NCBI RefSeq assembly: GCF_050436995.1
Contig: NC_134746.1
Coordinates: forward strand, 12,832,501 to 12,896,500
DNA: 64,000 bases
Reading direction: 5' to 3'
Source: Anticarsia gemmatalis
Taxonomy: Eukaryota > Arthropoda > Insecta > Lepidoptera > Erebidae
Shown here: in pieces, positions 55,331 to 64,000 of the stretch
Layout: every line of letters begins with the position of its first letter
Numbering within the stretch: the first letter of the stretch is position 1
Position numbers and translations under genes: made by a program
The notes under the pieces: generated by a model
Seen by the model: only the letters and a program-made list of their open reading frames with translations
Told to the model about the DNA's origin: nothing
Database searches by the model: none

Positions 55331-57228
55331 AATATTTATGCTTGGTATAAAACATTGATGACGTAAATAGCTGCTACCTACCAACACTACCGAATACACT
55401 TTGGTAACAAAAATTAAATCAATATATTAAGGTGCTAATAAACAAAAGTCTTTTGAAAAAGATAAAGACTTTGCTAAGTACGCCATAAAAAATAACCCTT
55501 ATTTTAAGAAACCATCAGATATGAAGGGAATGTACACCGGAAATTAAAACTGTACTTTAATTGCTTTATATTCATCCGAATACGACTGTGCGGAGTGAGC
55601 AGGGGTGTATGATTTGTATGCATTTGTGTTATGATGTAATAACACCCTTGTGCGAGGCGCGTAATAAGTGGGTACTTTATTTAATCATCTTTACTTTGAA
55701 TCGTAGTTGTGGTTATTTGATTTTATAGACTTTTTTCGTTTGGTTTTGTACCCTTTTTGTTTTGTTATTTTGTAATGAAAATAGTTATATTTATAGGCAG
55801 TCGTGACAATAAAAGCATTTTTTTTTAATTTAACAAAGGTAAAGTAGATATCTTAACTGCAATTATTTCGGGAAAGAATCGTACTCGTTTCAAGCTTATG
55901 AAACTCTGTGCCGAATTTTCGCCTTCGAAGGTACGAAAATTCTTTATTTTATGAGATTTAGCAAAATATAGATTTCTTTGAATTATATGTCTTTAATTAA
56001 CTTTTCTTCTTCTCTTCTTGTCCTTATCCCACCGTTACGTGGGGTAGTCAAAACATGTCCTCTTCAAAAACATGCTGTTAATAGATTTGCCTGATGTTTT
56101 TACAACCAGCCACCTGCCGAAAACCCAGATATTTGATCTCTGCATGCGCAGTTTGAAAGCCGGACTCACGAACCCGTAACAGAAGACAGTAGTGGAAAAA
56201 CATTCCCAAATATAAAAATGCATATCAAACCCACAAAGTAGTAAACAACAGTGGAACAACATTGGACCCAGGGTATGTTATGTAACAACACGCAACGCTT
56301 AATCAACTCACGTGATGGCAATAACTGGCAATAACAGATACTCGTGTCCATGTGTCCATGTGTCCATGTGTCGATGACGCCCTCTGTGCCAAATATGGTG
56401 CTTATCCGAGCGGGGTGTTATTAAACGACCTTTTTTTTATAGAGAGTGCTGTATTGAACGAAGCGGGATTTTGAAGTGGCTTTTTGCCCAACGACGAAAG
56501 GAAGATGAAGTGTTTTTGTTTATAGATTTCATGATCGTTAGTAATGAGGCTACGGGATAGGTTTCGTTCCGAAATATGCGTTTGTATGGATTGCATTAAA
56601 TATAAAAATGTTATGCAAAAAGCTGTAATTAAGTAATTAGCTAAAAAAAGCTCGATAAATTTGTTTAATTGTTTCGATATTTTTTTAAATGTTATATTAC
56701 CGCAAAGGTACATATTTTTTAAGATGAAATGGTTCATAAATCTTTTTAAATTTAAATAATGTATAGTACTCACACCATCTAAACGAGTTTGCAAAAATGT
56801 TAGCAAAGACAATTTAAGATTTTAACGTTGTATACATTTGCATAAATATACGAAATAAAAAACGATGATTAGAACTTATTTAAATTCCTACTTAACTAGA
56901 TTTTTATATCATTTTTGCCTGGAGTAAAAGATTACGGCTACAATTTTGAAATAATTTAATTTAAAGAAAAAAAAATATAAAAATGTATACTTTCGGGCTG
57001 TGCGGAAATAATTAACATTTTTACTTAAGCGGCTCGGTATCCGGTAGACCTCAAAAAAAGTCTACGTTACGAAACCGTTGCGATGCTGATATATGAAATT
57101 AATTGGTTAAAAATCAAGTATAGCTACCTGGCATGTTGCACCCGAAGGTATAGGCAGACAACACAAAAATATGTCCACATTTTGTAATATGTAATTTTAA
57201 TGTCTAGTACATAAAAGCTTTACCCTCT
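55331..57228. other. Non-coding DNA with old repeat fragments
   Basis: No exon seen. A repeat with CTTATCCCACCGTTACGTGG begins near 56025. A small tandem repeat of TCCATGTG units lies at about 56346-56375. Confidence 0.5.
56015..56180. repeat. Lepidopteran interspersed repeat
   Basis: CTTATCCCACCGTTACGTGG, then CATGTCCTCTTCAA; familiar from other lepidopteran sequences, class uncertain. Confidence 0.4.
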
Positions 57229-57297
57229 GTTTTTTTTTACCCGTTACTATCCCACTGCTGGCCTCCTAATGAGGGAAAGGCTCAATCTTGAGTCCTT
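57229..57297 (-). mobile_element. Diverged SINE 3' fragment (45907 family)
   Basis: T-run followed by ACCCGTTACTATCCCACTGC, CTAATGAGGGAAAGGC and TTGAGTCC. Confidence 0.5.
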
Positions 57298-57299
57298 CA

Positions 57300-58520
57300 T
57301 TACATGAGGCTAAAATTAGCTTGTCTATTGAAATGCCAGAGTACCACAACTAAATTATTTGTAGGAATCATTAAACCTTATGACCTGCGCCTAGATTCCC
57401 TCTACGGCTATAAATTTTTAATTGCATGGCATTTTCCCATGGAGCAGGCCAAAACACACAACTTGGTACATTCCCTACATACTTCTTTTGCTTCATTCAA
57501 ATCCATACATCTTATCATACATACTTTACAAATTTTATATTTTGCATCAAGTTCTTAAACACTATAAACACAGCCTAACCTTCCCCACATCCTTTCATAT
57601 CGCAAGAATCATCCACAAATATAATTTCATACATGTATTAAACCAAATTTATGTATGAAATAAAACAGAAGTTTGCGGTACGAGTCCAACAGGTTTCACG
57701 CGAAATATTGTGTATATTTAAATAATTTTATTGCGCACAAATCATTAAGAATGTTTTAAAGAAGGCTTGTTTTGATACCATCTTTATTTTGGTCTTGAAT
57801 TATATTATTAAGACGGTATATAGGAGATAAAATTTGCATAGGTGTAAGGGGCCAATGGATGTTCGTTTGTGGAAGAAATGTTGTACATTCTAGTATATTT
57901 TAGATATTCATAACTAATTTTTTTGTTTACTTTGTTATAACGTTTTAAACATATCAGCTAAAATCAACAAACACAGTAACAACAGATTTTAAGATAAACA
58001 TAGTGTTTTTAAATTATAAGTCTTACTAGTTATTGGTAGGTAAAATTAGAAAAAGTCTTAAAATAAGTATTCTTGAAACTCTCATATTCAGACTACATAG
58101 ATATAAAAAATGTTCTTTTATTAACCGCCATCTATCGAACACTAAAACAAACTTTTGAAAACCTTAAACTAACCTAAGCCCTCAACCTGCACTAGACCAG
58201 CATAAAAGTCATAAGATCCCATCCACATTTCGCAATACAACGAAAGCCAAGCAATCATACAACATGTTAAATCAACTTAGCTTTATACCGCTAATTCACA
58301 CAACCACACAGTGTTCATACAAGTAAAGATTCATACAAATGCATGAGACATGTATGAATGATTCAATTATCAGGAGCTTGTGCAAGGGCCGTCTCCCACG
58401 GAGCCACTCACGCGCAACTAACGGTACAGTCGGACGCGATAATGTGCGTATTACTATTTGCGAAGCGTATGGGATAAAGGAATGCATATTTCATGATGTA
58501 ATATTGATAACACTGCACTT
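57300..58520. other. Non-coding AT-rich DNA
   Basis: Nothing recognised on either strand. Confidence 0.5.
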
Positions 58521-58521
58521 G

Positions 58522-58620
58522 TGCCTCCGTGGCGCAGTGGTTTAGGTCACCACGCCGATATCACATGTACGTTTGTAAAAGTCCCCACGACACAGGAGCA
58601 ATTTTTAAAATATATCATCT
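58522..58620 (+). mobile_element. tRNA-headed SINE, internally deleted
   Basis: Head GCCTCCGTGGCGCAGTGGTT, then the body piece CGTTTGTAAAAGTCCCCACG without the middle. Confidence 0.6.
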
Positions 58621-59264
58621 ACCTAACTAACGGCTAGGGAAGCCATGATTATAAATGTGTAGCCCAAATAAATTGAACACTTAGACTAAGACTTCATAAT
58701 AATATTATTATATTGTTATTGTCTGATTACTTGATATTGTCACATTAAATTCGTACATGTGGTTTTAATTTTCTAATTGTTTTGATATTATCTCTCTTGA
58801 TTTATTTAGCAGCTTGCAAGAAAACGGCTCTTAAAACACCACATCTTCTAACTTATTGAGTGTATCACAGCTTAACAAAATTTCAACAGTTACGATAAGA
58901 GTCTAAAGATTACCTCACCACCTAAAACCCAAATTACGTCACAGTTTCAAATAAAACATTTCTTTTTCACAAAAAGAATTTAGGGCAATGCAAAGCTTTG
59001 CATAAACTTTAGGTTTTACGGCAAAAATACTTTGCAGGATTACATCACTGCTGCAAAAATATGAAATACGCCACATTTATAAATTTCTTTATGCACACTA
59101 CTATAATAATATATTGTCATATAAGCCCTTTGGTTTATCTGTCGAGACAGTATATCTATGTCGTTACACACAAACAAGCCTTTTTTAAACTTAACTTTAG
59201 AATTCTTACGTTGCTGACAAGGTTTTTATTAAACATGGTGCATCGCCATCAATCAGTAGTATTA

Positions 59265-59538
59265 TCTATACTAATATTATAAAGCTGAAGAGTTTGTTTG
59301 TTTGTTTGTTTGTTTGTTTGTTTGTTTGTTTGAACGCGCTAATCTCAGGAACTACGGGTCCGATTTGAAAAATTCTTTCATTGTTAGATAGCCCATTTAT
59401 CGAGGAAGGTTATAGGCTATATATCATCACGCTACGACCAATAGGAGCAGAGCTGCAGTAAAAAATATTACAAAAACGGGGAAAATTTTGACCCATTCTC
59501 TCTTATGTGACGCAAGCGAAGTTGCGCGGGACAGCTAG
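59265..59538 (+). mobile_element. Non-autonomous Helitron
   Basis: Begins TCTATACTAATATTATAAAG and ends GCGCGGGACAGCTAG, inserted between A and T as Helitrons do. It includes a TTTG microsatellite. Internal match to 51395-51642 covers CTAATCTCAGGAACTA and the region around CCATTCTCTCTTATGTGACG. Confidence 0.85.
59293..59332 (+). repeat. (TTTG)10 microsatellite
   Basis: Ten perfect units inside the Helitron; the copy at 51395-51642 has only a short interrupted version. Confidence 0.95.
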
Positions 59539-59539
59539 T

Positions 59540-61215
59540 ATTAGATAAGTTTCCCAATCTATGTCAACATTTTCAATCTATGTCAACTTTAAATAATAAT
59601 AACAACTAAGCAGTACATATTTATAAAACTACCTAACCTGTAAAAAAACATTGACAACTGTAAAATTATTCTTAGTACAAAAAAAAATAACAAAACTAAA
59701 AAAGACATGATAAAAATATGCGCACAAGTATTTCTCTCGACTGTACACACATTATCACCTGCGTGCGCGCTGATGGTGGGCGGCACGCATATTGCCACAA
59801 TCCTTCCTCAAAGCCTTCGACATAGCTATCAAAGCCTCTCGTGGGCATCAACGATAATATTTATGTAAATATCACGACTATAGGCATGTTGAAAATATGA
59901 TTTTGACTTATAACATTTAAGACGATTTTTGTGTTACGTAAAGACATGACGATGTGAAAATGCTTTCAGACCAAATAATATTAAGCGATTTCTCCTTGAC
60001 TGTATATAAAACCCTTATTTGGCCAAACACAAACTGTAATATGACAATGAGAGCGCTGAGAGTTAACACAAATTGGAAAAATATTTGTACTAATTTACAT
60101 TCATTTTAAAGTTACTATAATAAGAGTCTTAGAAACAAAACAATTTCTGACTTTTCACATAATGCATGAAATAATTCTTCAACAAAAATAACGACTAATT
60201 GAACGAAACCCTGTACTTTAATAACACGTTCATATAGAAGATTTACAACGAGAAGTGAATTAAAACAGCTGTAATATTATTATTTATGACCGTCTCTATA
60301 ACTTACAGTAAAACGTCGGGAAGCAATTATAACAATTCGAAGCTCACAAGTTATTAACTATCGTCATCCGTGAGAAAACATTCTATTTTAATAAGAACTT
60401 ATTGAACAAGAGCCCGGTAACGTCAAACTTTCGTTAGGTTATAAATTTTCTATCCTTCTATCAAAGGTTTAAACAAACACGGAAAAATGAAGCTATCTTT
60501 TAATAGCATTTGTCAGACCCCAAAAACGGTTAAAAATTATCAGTCGCAAATGATATATTGTTCGCATTTTATTTAGAATTACATTAGAAATTAGAAGTTA
60601 TTCGCGAGACTATCATCGATTCAATCGAGTTAAAACTATGAAAGACACTTAAATTTCTTTGAAATATAAATTATCAACTATTATTGAATTCCGACAGTTC
60701 TATCCCTGACTGGTGACGTCTGATGGCTGCTACAGCTAAGATAACCTGAACTTCATAATAACACATGTTGTCATACTTATCAATAGCTAACAAACTTTCA
60801 ACTTTTCTAAAATACCCAAGGATTGACTTCCACGGGCTCTTGGTCTATCCTAGAACCGGATTCCAATTTATTTATTAACGTATGTCATTGTAAAATATTA
60901 AAATAGTAACTAAACTTATCATCACAAAGCAACATAAACTCTATCCCAAAGAAATTAGGTTGAATTTCGTTTGCTTAATAGACGATGACTATTATTTTTT
61001 TCAACAATAATATCAACGTGACAATTGACTGGTTTTTATTGATATTTGCTATGGTCAAGTCTATTTAAATTAGATACTGAGTTTATAAAAACCCAATGGA
61101 TTTAGTAATTGAATTTTGGGGAGTTGAGTTGCCAAATATGAATTTGATTCAATTTTTTTCTAGTGTCGCAACACAATATATGACCTTGAGTAATTCATAC
61201 CTTTAACTTAAATTC
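59540..61215. other. Non-coding AT-rich DNA
   Basis: No exon or element boundary recognised. Confidence 0.5.
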
Positions 61216-61219
61216 TGCT

Positions 61220-61753
61220 AATATTATAAATGCGAGAGTCTGTAGGAGAAGACATTTGTTTGTTACTCTTTTACACTAAAACTACTTACCCCCGGTTTCT
61301 TGGGTACATTTAACGGTAGTTTATTTATTCAATAGCGTTAAAACTCATATAAAAAAATGCTATTGAATAGATAAACTACCGTTAAATGTACTCGGAAACC
61401 GGTAACTGGTTTCAAATTAAATATAGCACACAGACAGCTTATAACCTAAATTGACAGCCACACATCTTAAACTGGGAAATCTTGGATAAAGCCGAAGCTA
61501 ACACTCTTTCAAGATAGTCGCCATCAAACGTCAAAGTTAGGCCAGGGCGATTAATTTCACACGCGACTACGTCCGCCACCTGAATTTTTCCATGAGAATG
61601 CATCAATTTCCCGGGATAAAAAGTTGCCTATGTCCTTTCTCGGGTATCAAAATATCTCCATACCAAATTTCATGCAATTTGATTCAGTAGTTTAGGCGTG
61701 ATTGAGTGACAGACAGACAGACAGAGTTACTTTCGCATTTATAATATTAATAT
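61220..61753. mobile_element. DNA element with inverted ends, containing a nested MITE
   Basis: Ends AATATTATAAATGCGAGAGT and, inverted, AATATTATAAATGCGAAAGT. The right half has TTCCCGGGATAAAAAGTTGC and a (CAGA)n stretch, a block common in Lepidoptera. No coding frame. Confidence 0.6.
61289..61403. mobile_element. Foldback MITE, about 115 bp
   Basis: Long arms: ACATTTAACGGTAGTTTAT on the left and its inverse on the right, continuing through TATTCAATAGC. It forms an almost complete hairpin with a short loop and is the same family as the arms at 38306-38587. Confidence 0.75.
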
Positions 61754-61759
61754 GGATCA

Positions 61760-62767
61760 GAAAATAAATAGTCCAAAGAAAAGAAATATGAATGCTATGA
61801 ATATGATTCTTCAAGCGTTTTTTTATCAACTCCGATGAAGCCTCTGACCCCAATGCTACTGCATCATCTTTTCTTTCTGAATTTTTATTTTAAAGCGTAT
61901 TTTTCCAGTATAGCCTGTGAACAAGCTGTAACACAGGTAGCCACGCCTAAGTGGTTAAGTAAACCGCTCAGGGTCTTACGATGAATGAACATTGTTTACA
62001 CAACAACTTTACATGACGTAGCTACGTACTGTATGTTGAAAATACGTGCTTTGAAATGTACAAAAAATATTACTAGTTATTGAAGTAAAGGTAGGAAAAG
62101 TTGAGTCAGTAGAAACTTTAATTTTTTTAGTAAAGTAACTAGTTGCATTTTGTGCACTGAGGAATATATTATTAAATCATAAATGTATGAAAATTAATGG
62201 GAAGCACTCTAGAATAAGTAAATGCTGGTAATATCGAAGATATTTATCATAAGGAACACTTCACTTAGTTCCAAAAAAATCCTGTACGTACCAATTTCGG
62301 CAAGCAAATTAAATTATCTCCACATATTTATAAAAATGTTAAAACAATTCCACGAACATTGTTATGTCCTCAAAACTCGAGTCTAAGAAAAATGGGCTAA
62401 AGTAAATGTCCCCATCCCCACACAAAACAAGAGTTGAATATTCCTGCATTCGAAAATTCCGGAATCACCCGAAACTCTCCGGAGAAACCCGAACGACATT
62501 AAACATATTTTTCACATTAGTAAAATCCCAGACACACTCATGAAACTTGGTCCCATTATACTTAAATTTTCTTTTATTTTCAAACAAAATATAAACACAA
62601 GTACGTATGACCTCGATGTGGGTCAGATTGAATGGTATTCAGCCAGTGCGGTAATACTTTCTATCACGAACTCGCGGTACTCTCAGTAGCGGGCCGAGCG
62701 TGGACTCTCGTGCATAACTGTCAAGTAAAATTATGCATGGTGCCGTTTTTCTACAAGTAATATAATG
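61760..62767. other. Non-coding DNA
   Basis: Nothing recognised apart from a weak tRNA-like stretch near 61940. Confidence 0.45.
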
Positions 62768-62884
62768 AAATAAAATAAAAAATAAATAAATTTAACCCAT
62801 TACTGTCCCACTGCTGGGCAAGGGTCTCCTCCCGTAATGAGGGAGGGGTTAGGCCTTGAGTCCACCACGCTCGCTAAGTGCGGA
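62768..62884 (-). mobile_element. 5'-truncated SINE (45907 family)
   Basis: On the + strand AATAAATAAATTTAACCCAT precedes CCCACTGCTGGGCAAGGGTC and CCTCCCGTAATGAGGGAGG. This is very close to the copy at 45907-46228. Confidence 0.8.
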
Positions 62885-63234
62885 GTACTGATTTAGCATC
62901 CTATCAAAAACTTTTCCATTTATATAAGTTTGTGCGCAAGAAAATACGTTTTTGTAACTGTCACCATAACATAATAAACACCGTTCGTCTTCTCGCGAAA
63001 TTGTAAACGAAAAATTATGAACTGTACCAAACAGTTAGCAATTTAACGTGTTATTTTTCGATATTATCATCGTCATAATTCATACACATTTGCCTGCTAG
63101 ATATAACGAAGTTTTTATCAAACCACCTAGTTGAAAATCACCTAGTTGGATCATACGTATTGACAGAAACAAAAGCAATCCAATCAAGTGTTCCAGCCGT
63201 TTCTCACAGTAATAAACATGTAATCCTTTTACAG

Positions 63235-63330
63235 AACCTGCAGGCTCCGTCGCCAAAACTGGTTGACGGCACCTTACTTAACTACACACCCCTCATCAAA
63301 GGAAATACAATCCTATTACGAAGACATAAG
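63235..63330 (+). CDS. Candidate orphan coding exon
   Basis: Acceptor CTTTTACAG before 63235 and donor AAG/GTGTGT after 63330 bound 96 bp, phase 0 at both ends. The frame reads NLQAPSPKLVDGTLL, then NYTPLIKGNTILLRRHK. It is GC-richer than its surroundings. A second frame is also open, and no neighbouring exon is seen, so the gene and even the frame are uncertain. Confidence 0.35.
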
Positions 63331-64000
63331 GTGTGTTTTAACTCACATGTGAGGTCTCTTCCATTCTTTTTTTTTGGTAACCACTTTCACTTTTTGCAAC
63401 GCCCTATTGATGTCTGCTTATGTAATAGATTAAGATTAATAGTTTAGTATTTGAGATAATAGTTGTTCTATTTATCACTTAATGTCATAAAACAAAGCCG
63501 TTAGTCTTTTTGCGATAAACTCAAAAACTACTTAACTAATTTTCATAGGCATTCGCTAACAGATGGATTGATTCATGAAGAATATTTTTGTTTCTTTAAT
63601 TCGACAACTTTAAAGAGAGCCCTGGCATGCACTATCTATGTTGATTCAAGGTTATAATTTAGTGTATTTACAAAATAAAATTATATCAAACAGGCTACCG
63701 TCACCTGTATAATCCTTTGGGTCACATTTCTAAATTCACACAGCCGTGAACGTTGGCTTACGTAAACTTTGGTAAGAAAACAATTTCAAAATCATAAAAA
63801 ATATTGCCCTGGAAGCCTGGTTCCAACAAAATATGCAACATACAGGGTAAAATAAATAAATAATAATATTAATAAATATGCAGGGTCTGCTAGTTATTAA
63901 TATTATATTTGTCCATTATTGTGTCAGTTTGTATATGTTTATTCACGTGTAAACAGAATGAGGTCAAACTCATTGTGCTACTTAATCATGATACGATTAG
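63331..64000. other. Non-coding DNA to the window end
   Basis: No feature recognised. Confidence 0.45.

Overview
The window looks like nuclear DNA of a moth or butterfly, most likely a noctuoid. Intergenic DNA and introns are AT-rich. Coding exons are short, GC-richer and bounded by GT..AG introns. The repeats are typical of Lepidoptera: tRNA-headed SINEs, Helitrons ending in CTAG, foldback elements, and tails resembling noctuid SINEs. No bacterial-type operons, rRNA genes or CRISPR arrays are visible.

Two large spliced genes converge. On the + strand, 27 exons from 7220 to 27266 form one phase-consistent reading frame of 1730 codons with its 5' end missing. It encodes a Rho-family guanine nucleotide exchange factor with the end of an RGS3-like C2 domain, a PDZ domain, a DH domain, a PH domain and a very long Ser/Pro/acidic tail. 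Several alternative ends are visible (stops at 10719-10721, 15873-15875, 20634-20636, 27264-27266 and 28571-28573). On the - strand, 18 exons from 50333 down to 32912 form a complete phase-consistent 869-residue single-pass membrane protein: signal peptide, one ZP-N module with four cysteines, one transmembrane helix and a cytoplasmic tail of about 660 residues. A separate + strand terminal exon (3318-3565) closes an upstream transcript and carries two RKNSLP motifs. A weaker orphan exon candidate lies at 63235-63330.

Mobile elements fill much of the rest. The most informative is a 2771-bp hAT-like DNA transposon (52266-55036) with 13-bp terminal inverted repeats, an 8-bp target duplication and an intact 763-codon transposase-like ORF, inserted into a SINE. 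Also present are a 526-bp hAT deletion derivative with 8-bp duplication (39179-39704), a 750-bp PIF/Harbinger derivative with TTA duplication (41310-42059), two Helitrons, several foldback elements, tRNA-headed SINEs, and five copies of a SINE whose head resembles the 5S rRNA internal promoter.

The layout is: 1-7219 upstream exon and non-coding DNA; 7220-28880 GEF gene; 28881-32911 spacer and probable 3' UTR of the ZP gene; 32912-50340 ZP gene with transposon-rich introns; 50341-63234 transposon-rich DNA with the hAT-like element; 63235-64000 possible start of another gene region. Nothing shows that the two main genes work in one pathway. A cytoskeletal link (Rho exchange factor, apical ZP protein with a large tail) is speculation.
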